A stretch of DNA of 58,982 bases from a bacterium. Lineage in GTDB: Bacteria > Bacillota > Clostridia > Oscillospirales > Oscillospiraceae. The position numbers were made by a program, and so were the translations under genes. Below the pieces are notes generated by a model, which was given only the letters and a program-made list of their open reading frames with translations, ran no database searches and was not told the origin of the DNA. The first letter of the stretch is position 1, and each line of letters begins with the position of its first letter. Below are positions 35,294 to 42,858 of this stretch, in pieces. Where the stretch lies: assembly GCA_004560375.1 (NCBI GenBank), contig SFVC01000020.1:1-58982 (forward strand), read 5' to 3'.

Positions 35294-36004
35294 ATGGGAT
35301 TAGAAGAACATATAAAGCACGTACAGGCGGGCATCGCGGAGGCCGCCCGGGCCGCGGGCCGGGATCCGGCGTCCGTCACCCTGCTGGCCGCCACCAAGAC
35401 CCAGAGCTCGGACACCATCCGGGCCGCCATCGCCGCCGGGATCACCGCCTGCGGGGAGAACCGGGTGCAGGAGCTCACCGCCCACCTGGCGGAGGACGCC
35501 TACCGGGGCGCGGAGCTTCACTTCATCGGCCACCTCCAGACCAACAAGGTGAAGTACGTGGTGGGAAAGGTGGCGCTGATCCACTCCGTGTCCTCGGACA
35601 AGCTGCTCCGGGCCATCGCCGCCCAGGCGGACAAGCTGGGGCTTGTCCAGGACATTCTGCTGGAGATCAACCTGGCGGGGGAGGCGTCCAAGTCCGGATT
35701 TGCCCCCGAGGAGGCCCCGGCCGCCGCCCGGCTGGCCGCCGCCCTGGGGGGCGTGCGGCTCCGGGGGCTGATGTGTATTCCCCCCGTCGCCCGACATTCC
35801 GGGGAGAATTTCCACCATTTCAGGGCTTTGCGTCAATTAGCTGTTGACATAAGACGGGAAATGGTGGATAATAATAGAGATATGGACGTGCTGTCCATGG
35901 GCATGAGCGGCGACTACAGGGACGCGGTCGCCGCGGGCTCCACCTGTGTCCGGGTGGGTTCGGCGCTGTTTGGCCCCCGCCCGTCTGTTCCGCCGGAGGG
36001 CTGA
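35294..36004 (+). CDS. PLP-binding homeostasis protein YggS/YlmE
   Basis: A 236-residue fold-type III PLP protein without known catalytic activity, needed for vitamin B6 and amino acid homeostasis. PLP lysine is in VTLLAATKTQSSDTI near residue 37; further signatures are GENRVQEL, ELHFIGHLQTNKVKYV near 78, and the C-terminal LSMGMSGDYRDAVAAGSTCVRVGSALFG split around 205-228. The start is the ATG 8 nt after GGAGG. In Firmicutes ylmE precedes sepF (ylmF) and divIVA, exactly as here. Confidence 0.94.
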   Translation: MGLEEHIKHVQAGIAEAARAAGRDPASVTLLAATKTQSSDTIRAAIAAGITACGENRVQELTAHLAEDAYRGAELHFIGHLQTNKVKYVVGKVALIHSVSSDKLLRAIAAQADKLGLVQDILLEINLAGEASKSGFAPEEAPAAARLAAALGGVRLRGLMCIPPVARHSGENFHHFRALRQLAVDIRREMVDNNRDMDVLSMGMSGDYRDAVAAGSTCVRVGSALFGPRPSVPPEG

Positions 36005-36045
36005 TCCGCCCCCCGTTACCCTCTCGATTGGAAGGAGATCCGTCA

Positions 36046-36382
36046 ATGAGCATTTTGGATGAACTGAAGCGTCTGGCCCGCCCCTATGAGGACGAGGAGG
36101 ACGACGGCTATGAGGAGGAGTTCGCCCCGGTGGGCAGCGCCGTCCGGGAACCCGCCAGGGATCGGGATCGGGATCGCGACCGAGATCGGGATCTGGATCG
36201 CCGCAGCAACAAAGTGGTGAATATCCACCCGCCGCCTCATCGACTTTTTGTCCGGCGTGGCCTACGCCAACGAGGGCACCATCAAAAAGGTAGCTCTGTC
36301 CACCTACATCATCACCCCCTACAATGTGGAGATCCTGGGCGATCTCATCGACGAGCTGGAAAACAACGGGCTCTACTTCTGA
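36046..36382 (+). pseudogene. sepF: sepF with internal deletion and frameshift
   Basis: SepF anchors FtsZ to the membrane and shapes the division septum. The frame starts with AAGGAGAT then MSILDELKRLARPYEDEEDDG, a typical membrane-binding helix and acidic linker, an RD-repeat (RDRDRDRDRDLDRR), and KVVNIH, where the conserved core should begin. From the next bases the frame is wrong. The true C-terminus, RRLIDFLSGVAYANEGTIKKV and the end LGDLIDELENNGLYF, resumes in another frame from about 36230 and stops at 36380-36382. The roughly 40 residues expected between (the strand-helix block ending near NLE) are absent. Either a real lesion or an assembly error; without correction the product would be a nonfunctional read-through into divIVA. 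Confidence 0.85.
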
Positions 36383-36409
36383 GAGAAAACATAAGGGGGA
36401 TTGGATGCT

Positions 36410-37123
36410 ATGCTGACACCGCAGGAAGTGGCCAGCCGCTCCTTTGCCAAGGCCACCCTGGGCGGATATAATCTGGCCCAGGTGGACGAGTTTCTGGACA
36501 CGCTCACCGACGACTATACGGCGCTCTACAACGAGAACACCATTTTGAAGAACAAGCTGAAGGTGCTCTCCGACACGGTGGAGGAGTACCGCGCCACCGA
36601 CGACGCCATGCGGAAAACCCTGCTGGCCGCCCAGAAGATGGCGGACGACCTGGTGGATCAGGCCAAGAAAAAGCAGGCCCAGCTCATGGGCGACGCGGAG
36701 AAGGACGCCCGCAAGCGGGTCGAGGAGCTGGAGAAGTCCGTGGCCGCCGAGGAGTACCGGCTGAAGAAGGCCCAGGAGTCCACCGCCGCCTATGTGCGCC
36801 GGCTGGCGGAGTTCCACGACAAGGAGATGGAGTTCCTGTCCGGCCTGGGGGAGCTGGTGCCCCCTGAGCTGGCCCAGCAGGCGGAGGACGACCCCTCCGC
36901 CGAGATTGAGGCCGCGGTGGCCGCCCAGGTGTTCACCGAGACGGCGCCTCCCCCCCAGGAGGAGGACAAGCCCGCCCCCCGGCTGGTGGCGGTGGGCCCG
37001 GACGACGACGTGCCCCCCATGCCCGACGACCTGCTGCCCGGCATGGACGACGGGGAGCTGGACGCCGACGCCACCCGGCGGTTCTCCGATATGCAGTTCG
37101 GCAAGGACTATAAAATCGAGTGA
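36410..37123 (+). CDS. divIVA: DivIVA-domain protein
   Basis: DivIVA binds negatively curved membrane at poles and septa and recruits division or sporulation proteins. The 237-residue protein has the conserved N-terminal domain LTPQEVASRSFAKATLGGYNL with AQVDEFLDTL following, then a long coiled coil (about 35-150; KMADDLVDQAKKKQAQ, EKDARKRVEELEKSVA) and a less structured acidic C-terminus. AAGGGGGA is 9 nt before the ATG. It follows the broken sepF by 27 nt and ends at a strong bidirectional terminator. Confidence 0.94.
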   Translation: MLTPQEVASRSFAKATLGGYNLAQVDEFLDTLTDDYTALYNENTILKNKLKVLSDTVEEYRATDDAMRKTLLAAQKMADDLVDQAKKKQAQLMGDAEKDARKRVEELEKSVAAEEYRLKKAQESTAAYVRRLAEFHDKEMEFLSGLGELVPPELAQQAEDDPSAEIEAAVAAQVFTETAPPPQEEDKPAPRLVAVGPDDDVPPMPDDLLPGMDDGELDADATRRFSDMQFGKDYKIE

Positions 37124-37133
37124 CAGCACAAAT

Positions 37134-37170
37134 AAAAAGCCCGCACGGTTCTCACCGTGCGGGCTTTTTG
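37134..37170. terminator. Bidirectional terminator between divIVA and gapA
   Basis: AAAAAGCCCGCACGGT pairs perfectly with ACCGTGCGGGCTTTTT over TCTC, giving U-runs in both directions. Confidence 0.94.
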
Positions 37171-37189
37171 TACCGGTAACGGGTTTGGA

Positions 37190-38203
37190 TTACTTGTGAT
37201 CCACGCCGTTCATGTGGCGGATCAGATCCAGCACCTTGTTGGAGTAGCCCATCTCGTTGTCGTACCAGGACACGACCTTCACGAAGGTGTCGGTCAGCGC
37301 AATCCCGGCGCCCTTGTCGAAGATGGAGGTGCGGGGGTCGCCCAGGAAGTCGGAGGACACCACGGCGTCCTCGGTGTAGCCCAGGATGCCCTTCAGCTCG
37401 CCCTCGCTGGCCTTCTTCATGGCGGCGCAGATCTCGTCATACTTGGCGGGCTTGGCCAGGTTGACGGTCAGGTCAACCACGGACACGTCCAGGGTGGGCA
37501 CCCGCATGGACATACCGGTCAGCTTGCCGTTCAGCTCGGGAATGACCTTGCCCACGGCCTTGGCCGCGCCGGTGGAGGAGGGGATGATGTTGCCGGAGGC
37601 CGCGCGGCCGCCGCGCCAGTCCTTCTTGGAGGGGCCGTCAACGGTCTTCTGGGTGGCGGTGGTGGAGTGCACGGTGGTCATCAGGCCGTCCTTGATGCCC
37701 CAGTTGTCATTGAGCACCTTGGCGATGGGGGCCAGGCAGTTGGTGGTGCAGGAGGCGTTGGACACGAAGGTCATGTCGGGGGTGTACTTGTCCAGGTTGA
37801 CGCCGCACACGAACATGGGGGTGTCGTCCTTGGAGGGGCCGGTCATGACCACCTTCTTGGCGCCGCCGTCAATGTGGCCCTGGGCCTTCTCCTTGGTGAG
37901 GAACAGGCCGGTGGCCTCCACCACGTACTCCACGCCCAGCTGGCCCCAGGGCAGCTCAGAGGGGTTCATCTTCGCGTACACCATGACCTTCTTGCCGTTG
38001 ACGGTGATGGACTCGTCGTCCCAGCTGATGTCGCCGTCGAACTTGCCCTGCATGGTATCGTAGCGGAGCATATAGGCCATATAGTCGGGGGTCATGCCGG
38101 GGTCGTTGATGCCCAGGAACTCGATGTCGCTGCTGTTGATGCCGGCGCGGAAGACCAGGCGGCCGATGCGGCCAAACCCGTTAATACCTACTTTGATGCT
38201 CAT
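37190..38203 (-). CDS. gapA: Glyceraldehyde-3-phosphate dehydrogenase, type I
   Basis: GAPDH oxidises glyceraldehyde 3-phosphate to 1,3-bisphosphoglycerate with NAD in glycolysis. The 337-residue protein begins with the Rossmann motif KVGINGFGRIGRLVFR and has the catalytic block SNASCTTNCLAPIAKVL (Cys near residue 156, in the standard context) and the substrate loop STGAAKAVGKVIPELNGKLTGM split near 212-232. The C-terminus has WYDNEMGYSNKVLDLI. The start is the ATG 8 nt after AAGGAG; the frame extends upstream only through the promoter region, where a TATAAT (minus strand, 38246-38251) lies. Single gene, with no cggR or pgk neighbour. Confidence 0.97.
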   Translation of the reverse strand: MSIKVGINGFGRIGRLVFRAGINSSDIEFLGINDPGMTPDYMAYMLRYDTMQGKFDGDISWDDESITVNGKKVMVYAKMNPSELPWGQLGVEYVVEATGLFLTKEKAQGHIDGGAKKVVMTGPSKDDTPMFVCGVNLDKYTPDMTFVSNASCTTNCLAPIAKVLNDNWGIKDGLMTTVHSTTATQKTVDGPSKKDWRGGRAASGNIIPSSTGAAKAVGKVIPELNGKLTGMSMRVPTLDVSVVDLTVNLAKPAKYDEICAAMKKASEGELKGILGYTEDAVVSSDFLGDPRTSIFDKGAGIALTDTFVKVVSWYDNEMGYSNKVLDLIRHMNGVDHK

Positions 38204-38323
38204 TGGTACCACTCCTTCAATATGATTAGGGGATTGCGCGGATCTATTATACTCTATCCCGTCCCCAAAGGGAAGGGGATTTGTGAAAAAATTTTCAATC
38301 TTTTTGGGCAAATTTTTGGCCGT

Positions 38324-38833
38324 TTACTCTATGGTGAGCTGGATATTTTTGGCGCTGGCGTCAAATTCCTTGAGAACGGCCTTGTCGTTGGTGTTGTAGG
38401 AGAAGGCGTAGGTCTTGTCCGCGTTGATGGACACCAGGATCTGGGTCACCTGCCGGCCCTCCCACTCCAGGACATAGCTGTACTGGTAGGCGGGCAGGCC
38501 GCACACAGGATCCCTGGTGAAGTAGCGGTCGGTGAGGACGGGCCGGGCGCCGTAGCTCTCCTCCCAGGCGGACAGGAAGGTGTCCCGGGCGACGTCGGCG
38601 GTGATGTTCTGAAAGGCATCGTCGGTGGCGCCGGTCTTGGCCGTGAGCTTCAGGTTGACCTTGGAGGTCTGCCCGGCGTTGGCCCAGCAGGCGTCCACCC
38701 CCTCCATCTCGATCTCCTCAAAGCCGGCGGGCAGGTCGATGTGGTAGTCCGTCACATGGTCGTTGAGCCTGGGGCCGCAGCCCGCCAGCAGCACCGCCAC
38801 CAGGGCAAGCAGGGGCAGAAGCTTCTTCTTCAT
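38324..38833 (-). CDS. Lipoprotein of unknown function
   Basis: A 169-residue secreted lipoprotein: signal MKKKLLPLLALVAVLLAGC with lipobox LAGC (Cys 19). The mature domain has an alternating beta-strand pattern (DYHIDLPAGFEEIEMEG, KVNLKLTAKTG, YQYSYVLEWEGRQVTQILVSI) as in small alpha-beta surface proteins; I do not recognise the family. GGAAAGGAGA precedes the ATG. A minus-strand promoter TTGCGC/TATACT lies upstream. It is monocistronic, between gapA and the divergent ClC gene. Confidence 0.75.
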   Translation of the reverse strand: MKKKLLPLLALVAVLLAGCGPRLNDHVTDYHIDLPAGFEEIEMEGVDACWANAGQTSKVNLKLTAKTGATDDAFQNITADVARDTFLSAWEESYGARPVLTDRYFTRDPVCGLPAYQYSYVLEWEGRQVTQILVSINADKTYAFSYNTNDKAVLKEFDASAKNIQLTIE

Positions 38834-38884
38834 TGCGCTGTCTCCTTTCCGGCACATTGTCCGGCCTGGGGCCGCTGTGCTGTC

Positions 38885-38913
38885 AGTATACCATCCCCCG
38901 ATGCGGGGCGCAA
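38885..38913 (-). promoter_or_regulatory. Promoter of the lipoprotein gene
   Basis: TTGCGC and TATACT on the minus strand with a 17-bp spacer, back-to-back with an extended -10 (TGGTATGAT) on the plus strand for the ClC gene. Confidence 0.65.
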
Positions 38914-38984
38914 CCCCTTGACAGGGCTGGTATGATAGAATCGGCAAAAAAAGAAGGATCCTGTTTGAGAAGCGGGGGAAACCT

Positions 38985-40283
38985 ATGGGAGCGAAACTGA
39001 AAGACCGGATACTGGCGGCGGGGCCCTCCGTCCGGGCTCTGGCCCAGTGGCTGCTACTGGCGGGGCTGACGGGGCTGGCCTGCGCTCTGGCGGGGGCGGC
39101 CTTCACCTGGTGCGTGGCCCAGGCCACCGCCCTGCGGGGGGCCCACCCGTGGCTGCTGTACGGTATGCCCCTGGCGGGCCTTGTTATCGTGTTCAGCTAC
39201 CGGGTCTGGGGCATGGAAAACGATAGCGGCACCAATCAGATCATCGCCAGCGTCCGGGGGGAAACCCGGCCCCCGGTGCGGCTAGCGCCGCTGATCTTCC
39301 TGGGCTCGGTACTCACCCACCTCACCGGCGGCAGCGCGGGCCGGGAGGGAGCTGCCCTCCAGATCGGCGGCAGCATCTCCGCCGGCATCGGGCGGCTGCT
39401 CCGGCTGGGGGAGCGCAGCGTCAACACCATCATCCAGTGCGGCATGGCGGGGCTGTTCTCCGCCCTGTTCGGCACCCCCGTCACCGCCACCGTCTTCGCC
39501 CTGGAGGTGGTGAACGTGGGTCAGTTCCGATACGCGGCGCTGTTCCCCTGCCTGCTTTCCGCCCTCATCGCCGACGCCATCCCCCGCTCTCTGGGACTGC
39601 CCGCCGAGGCGTACCGCCTGGAGGGACTGCCCCAAATGAACCCTGTCTCCCTGCTCCAGTGCGGCGGCCTGGCCTTGCTGGCGGCGCTGGTGTCCATCGC
39701 CTTCTGCGTGCTGATGCACGGAACAGGCCGCCTCTACAAAAAGTACCTCCCCAACCAGTACTTGCGGGTGCTGGCGGGGGCGGCGCTGGTCATCGCCCTC
39801 ACCCTGATTGAGGGCAGCGGCGACTACAACGGCGCGGGGGGCCATATCATTGAGCTGGCGGTGGAGGGCCAGATCCGCGTGCCCTGGGCCTTCGCGCTGA
39901 AGATGCTGTTCACCGCCCTCACCCTGGGGGCGGGCTTCCGGGGCGGGGAGATTGTGCCAACTTTATTCATCGGCTCCACCTTCGGCTGCGCCGCCGCCCC
40001 GCTGCTGGGGCTGGAGCCCTCCTTCGGGGCGGCGGTGGGCATGATCGCCCTGTTTTGCGGGGTGACCAACTGCCCCCTGGCCTCCCTCTTTCTGGCCGTG
40101 GAGCTGTTCGGCGGCGGGGCGCTGCCCTTCTTCGCCCTGGCCTGCGCCCTGGCCTTCCTGCTCAGCGGGCGGTACTCGCTGTATTCCAGCCAGCACCTGG
40201 TTTACTCCAAGCTGGAGGCCCGGCTGGACGAGCAATATCAGAAGGACAAAGAAGCGGAGCTGTCCCACTTCGGGCACTCCTGA
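38985..40283 (+). CDS. ClC-family chloride channel/antiporter (possibly fluoride type)
   Basis: A 432-residue membrane protein with the ClC fold: TGGSAGREGAALQIGGSISAGIG (GREG motif near residue 123), FGTPVTATVFALEVV, FRGGEIVPTLFIGSTFG near 312 and the C-terminal FCGVTNCPLASLFLAVELFG. The N-terminal selectivity segment reads NDSGTNQIIASVRGE where Cl- transporters have GSGIP; GTNQ resembles the GNN-type sequence of fluoride-exporting ClC-F proteins, so fluoride-proton antiport is possible, but not certain. No crcB or fluoride riboswitch is seen nearby. About ten hydrophobic segments; no cytoplasmic CBS domains. Confidence 0.88.
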   Translation: MGAKLKDRILAAGPSVRALAQWLLLAGLTGLACALAGAAFTWCVAQATALRGAHPWLLYGMPLAGLVIVFSYRVWGMENDSGTNQIIASVRGETRPPVRLAPLIFLGSVLTHLTGGSAGREGAALQIGGSISAGIGRLLRLGERSVNTIIQCGMAGLFSALFGTPVTATVFALEVVNVGQFRYAALFPCLLSALIADAIPRSLGLPAEAYRLEGLPQMNPVSLLQCGGLALLAALVSIAFCVLMHGTGRLYKKYLPNQYLRVLAGAALVIALTLIEGSGDYNGAGGHIIELAVEGQIRVPWAFALKMLFTALTLGAGFRGGEIVPTLFIGSTFGCAAAPLLGLEPSFGAAVGMIALFCGVTNCPLASLFLAVELFGGGALPFFALACALAFLLSGRYSLYSSQHLVYSKLEARLDEQYQKDKEAELSHFGHS

Positions 40284-40294
40284 GCATGGAAAAT

Positions 40295-40322
40295 CGGAGC
40301 CTGTCCGAATGGTCAGGCTCCG
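40295..40322. terminator. Terminator between convergent ClC and HTH genes
   Basis: CGGAGCCTG pairs with CAGGCTCCG; the minus-strand side runs into ATTTTCC. Confidence 0.7.
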
Positions 40323-40324
40323 GT

Positions 40325-40570
40325 TCAACTCAGCAGTTCTTCTGTGGACACGCCCAGCACCTCCGCCAGCTTTTGCAATTCGATGTCCGTCACAAACCGC
40401 TCTCCGCTCTCAATCCGCTGGACGGCGTTTTTCTCCAGATCTAACCCTGCCAGCTGGAGCATACCTGCCAGCTTGTTCTGCGATACCTTCGGCCTCATAG
40501 CCATCCGCACCCGGGCCACATTTTTTCCGCACAGGTTTAGTGTACCGTCCGGATTCTTGTTTTTGAACAT
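40325..40570 (-). CDS. Small XRE-family transcriptional regulator
   Basis: An 81-residue cytoplasmic protein with a helix-turn-helix: KVSQNKLAGMLQLAGLDLEKNAVQRIESGERFV and the C-terminal helix IELQKLAEVLGVSTEELL, the standard Cro/CI fold (a few residues longer than usual in the turn, GLDLEK). It is short enough to be DNA-binding domain only. GAGGATGAGGAT lies directly before the ATG. It is divergent from an unknown gene across a spacer with an inverted repeat TTGACA...TGTCAA (40585-40605), a likely operator. Confidence 0.85.
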   Translation of the reverse strand: MFKNKNPDGTLNLCGKNVARVRMAMRPKVSQNKLAGMLQLAGLDLEKNAVQRIESGERFVTDIELQKLAEVLGVSTEELLS

Positions 40571-40584
40571 ATCCTCATCCTCTT

Positions 40585-40626
40585 TGACATTTAGTAGTTG
40601 TCAACAGAAAGAGTTTATGCTATACT
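40585..40626 (+). promoter_or_regulatory. Promoter of the unknown gene with overlapping inverted repeat
   Basis: TTGTCA (40598-40603) and TATACT (40621-40626) are 17 bp apart. An inverted repeat TTGACA/TGTCAA (40585-40605) overlaps the -35 box, so the adjacent HTH protein could repress this promoter. Confidence 0.65.
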
Positions 40627-40673
40627 GGGTATAAGTTGACATGAACTAAAGGTCATTTCGAGGAGAGACTGTC

Positions 40674-40988
40674 ATGCGAATCTGGAACGGCACGGAACAG
40701 CTCCTGTACGACGCCAGCCGGGAGCGGGAGCTGATGGACATTTTGGGCATACAGAGCATGGACGAGGTCACCATCATCCCGTGGCGTTCCCCCGACACAC
40801 CGCCCCGGGGCGCCCGGTACGTCCTGCTCAAATTTTACGATCCCGTCCTGGAGGAGACAGCCTTCGACTTCTTCTCTTATGAAAACGGCGTCTATTCCCA
40901 CCCGAATGGGGACGGCACCTGGCTGGACTTTCCCAAAGATCGGATCCTGGGCTGGGCCTACCCCATCAGCGATCCCAAAACAGATTAA
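40674..40988 (+). CDS. Unknown small protein divergent from the HTH regulator (104 aa)
   Basis: I do not recognise this family. The product is a 104-residue soluble acidic protein, rich in aromatic residues (RIWNGTEQLLYDASRE, YVLLKFYDPVLEETAFDFFSYENG, GTWLDFPKDRILGWAYP), without signal peptide or membrane helix. GAGGAGAG is upstream of the ATG. It is probably controlled by the adjacent HTH protein. Base composition is slightly less GC-rich than neighbours, which may point to acquired DNA. No toxin motif is visible, so a toxin-antitoxin role is only a possibility. Confidence 0.65.
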   Translation: MRIWNGTEQLLYDASRERELMDILGIQSMDEVTIIPWRSPDTPPRGARYVLLKFYDPVLEETAFDFFSYENGVYSHPNGDGTWLDFPKDRILGWAYPISDPKTD

Positions 40989-41019
40989 AAACCGCCGGAG
41001 GAGGATCCCCCGGCGGTTT
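40988..41019. terminator. Shared terminator between convergent genes
   Basis: AAACCGCCGG pairs with CCGGCGGTTT, flanked by A on one side and TTTCTC on the other; it ends both the unknown gene and obgE. Confidence 0.85.
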
Positions 41020-41020
41020 C

Positions 41021-42304
41021 TCAATGCTGGTACTCAAACTCCAGGTTGTAGAGGCACACCACGTCCCCGTCCTGGATGCCCCTGTCCTCTAGCTGCTGGT
41101 ACACCCCCGCGTCCCGCAGCCGCCGCTCGAACCAGTTGCGGCTCTCGTAGTCGCCGAAGTTCACGTTGGCCATGAGCTGGCGCAGCCAGGGCCCGTCCAC
41201 CAGCCAGGTGCCGTCCGGCTCCCGCTGTATGTCCAGGGCGGCGGATGTGTCCACCTCGGGGGGCCGCTCCACGTAGGTGGGCTCGAACACGATCACCGGC
41301 GGCAGGTCGGACAGCTCCCGGGAGGCGGCGTACATCAGCTCCTTCGTCCCCTGGTGGGTGGCGGCGGACAGCTCGAACAGGGGGCAGCCCTTGGCCTCCA
41401 CATGGGCGCGGAGCTTTTGGAGCAGCTCGGGATCCTCCATGATGTCCACCTTGTTGGCCGCCACCAGCATCCGCCGGGAGGCCAGCTCGGGGGACCAGCG
41501 CTGGAGCTCCTCGCAGATGGCGTCGAAGTCGGCCACCGGATCCCGGCCCTCGCTGCCGGACACGTCCACCACGTGGATGAGCAGGCGGCACCGATCCACA
41601 TGGCGCAGGAAGTCGTGGCCCAGCCCCGCGCCGTCGGCGGCGCCCTCGATGATGCCGGGGATGTCGGCCAGCACGAAGGAGGTGTCCTCGTCCACCGCCA
41701 CCACGCCTAAATTGGGGAACAGGGTGGTGAAGTGGTAGTTGGCGATCTTGGGCTGGGCCCGGGTCACCACGCTGAGCAGGGTGGACTTGCCCACGTTGGG
41801 GAAGCCCACCAGCCCCACGTCCGCCAGCAGCTTCAGCTCCAGCAGCACCTCCCGGGCCTGCCCCGGCAGGCCCGCCTTGGCGAACCGGGGGCACTGGCGG
41901 GTGGGGGTGGCGAAGTGCTGGTTGCCCCAGCCGCCGTTGCCCCCCCGGGCCAGCACGAAGTCCTGATCCCCGGACATATCGCAGATGATCTCCTTCGTCT
42001 CCAGATCCCGCACCACGGTGCCCCTGGGGACACGGATCACCAGATCATTGCCGTCCTTGCCGGAGCACCGCTTGCCCTGGCCCTCCTTGCCGTTCTCCGC
42101 CACGTATTTGCGCTTGTAGCGGAAGTCCATCAGGGTGGACATATGGGGGTCCACCCGCAGGATGATGTCCCCGCCCCGGCCGCCGTCCCCGCCGTCGGGG
42201 CCGCCTGCGGCCACGTACTTCTCCCGGTGGAAGGCCACGGCCCCGCCGCCGCCGTCCCCGGCCCGGACGGTGATCCGGGCGGTGTCGATGAATTGATTGG
42301 CCAT
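41021..42304 (-). CDS. obgE: GTPase ObgE/CgtA
   Basis: Obg is an essential GTPase in 50S assembly and stress/sporulation signalling. The 427-residue protein has the glycine-rich Obg fold (FIDTARITVRAGDGGGGAVAF to GGNGGWGNQHFATP), a G domain with G1 GFPNVGKSTLL near residue 165, G3 DIPGIIEGA near 212 and G4 NKVDI near 282, and the C-terminal OCT domain (from about 345). AAAGAGG precedes the ATG. It is the last gene of rplU-prp-rpmA-obgE; the 242-nt gap before it contains the hairpin array. Confidence 0.97.
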   Translation of the reverse strand: MANQFIDTARITVRAGDGGGGAVAFHREKYVAAGGPDGGDGGRGGDIILRVDPHMSTLMDFRYKRKYVAENGKEGQGKRCSGKDGNDLVIRVPRGTVVRDLETKEIICDMSGDQDFVLARGGNGGWGNQHFATPTRQCPRFAKAGLPGQAREVLLELKLLADVGLVGFPNVGKSTLLSVVTRAQPKIANYHFTTLFPNLGVVAVDEDTSFVLADIPGIIEGAADGAGLGHDFLRHVDRCRLLIHVVDVSGSEGRDPVADFDAICEELQRWSPELASRRMLVAANKVDIMEDPELLQKLRAHVEAKGCPLFELSAATHQGTKELMYAASRELSDLPPVIVFEPTYVERPPEVDTSAALDIQREPDGTWLVDGPWLRQLMANVNFGDYESRNWFERRLRDAGVYQQLEDRGIQDGDVVCLYNLEFEYQH

Positions 42305-42331
42305 AAAATACCTCTTTCGTCAACGTAAAAA

Positions 42332-42552
42332 CATATCCCGAACAGCACGCTGTCCGGGATATGTCATGTGCTCTTACTGCGCGATTTCTACGATAACACG
42401 CGACGGCAATGTCCCATTGCCGTGTTCCGCAAAGCGGAACCTGCGCGGCACCGCCGCGCACAGCGCGTGTTGTCGCAACGCTCGTGCTTTTACAGCAAAG
42501 CTGTAAAAGCCTGCGGCAAAGCCGCAGGGCAGTAAATCCGTAGGATTTACTG
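42332..42552 (-). repeat. Array of eight tandem stem-loops between rpmA and obgE
   Basis: Eight short, mostly perfect hairpins lie almost end to end: CATATCCCG..CGGGATATG (42332-42363), CGGCAATG/CATTGCCG (42404-42422), GTTCCGC/GCGGAAC (42424-42440), TGCGCGGC/GCCGCGCA (42442-42460), an imperfect GCAC..GTTG/CAAC..GTGC (42458-42487), CTTTTACAGC/GCTGTAAAAG (42487-42509), CCTGCGGC/GCCGCAGG (42510-42528) and CAGTAAATCC/GGATTTACTG (42530-42552). Loops are mostly 3 nt. The last one includes the rpmA stop codon. No coding frame fits. It may protect or process the mRNA, or be a palindrome-rich repeat. Confidence 0.85.
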
Positions 42553-42831
42553 CTCGAGCGTTACGATAGAAACCTGCTTGCGATCCTTGCCCAGGCGCTC
42601 GAACTTCACCTTGCCGTCCTTCAGGGCGAACAGGGTGTCGTCGCTGCCCTTGCCCACGTTGACGCCGGGGTGGATGTGGGTGCCGCGCTGGCGCACGATG
42701 ATGTTGCCCGCCAGCACGAACTGGCCGTCGCTGCGCTTCACGCCCAGCCGCTTGGCGTTGGAGTCGCGGCCGTTCTTGGTGGAGCCGCCGCCCTTTTTAT
42801 GGGCGAAAAACTGGATATTGAGCTTCAGCAT
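42547..42831 (-). CDS. rpmA: 50S ribosomal protein L27
   Basis: L27 reaches the peptidyl transferase centre with its N-terminus. The 94-residue precursor begins MLKLNIQFFAHKKGGGSTKNG: in Firmicutes the first nine residues are removed by the Prp protease at the conserved FF-A site before assembly. The core DSNAKRLGVKRSDGQFVLAGNII and RQRGTHIHPGVNVGKGSDDTLFAL are normal. The start is the ATG with AAAGGACGG upstream. The processing protease is encoded immediately before it in the same operon. Confidence 0.97.
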   Translation of the reverse strand: MLKLNIQFFAHKKGGGSTKNGRDSNAKRLGVKRSDGQFVLAGNIIVRQRGTHIHPGVNVGKGSDDTLFALKDGKVKFERLGKDRKQVSIVTLEQ

Positions 42832-42858
42832 TGTCGTTTCCGTCCTTTCTGTCAAAGG

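Noticed and set aside
36157..36200. GATCGG repeats as a regulatory or CRISPR-like repeat
   Set aside because: They encode the RD-repeat linker of SepF in frame; units are too short and there are no spacers.
42332..42552. CRISPR array
   Set aside because: The hairpins differ in sequence from one another; there is no constant repeat with regular spacers and no cas gene.
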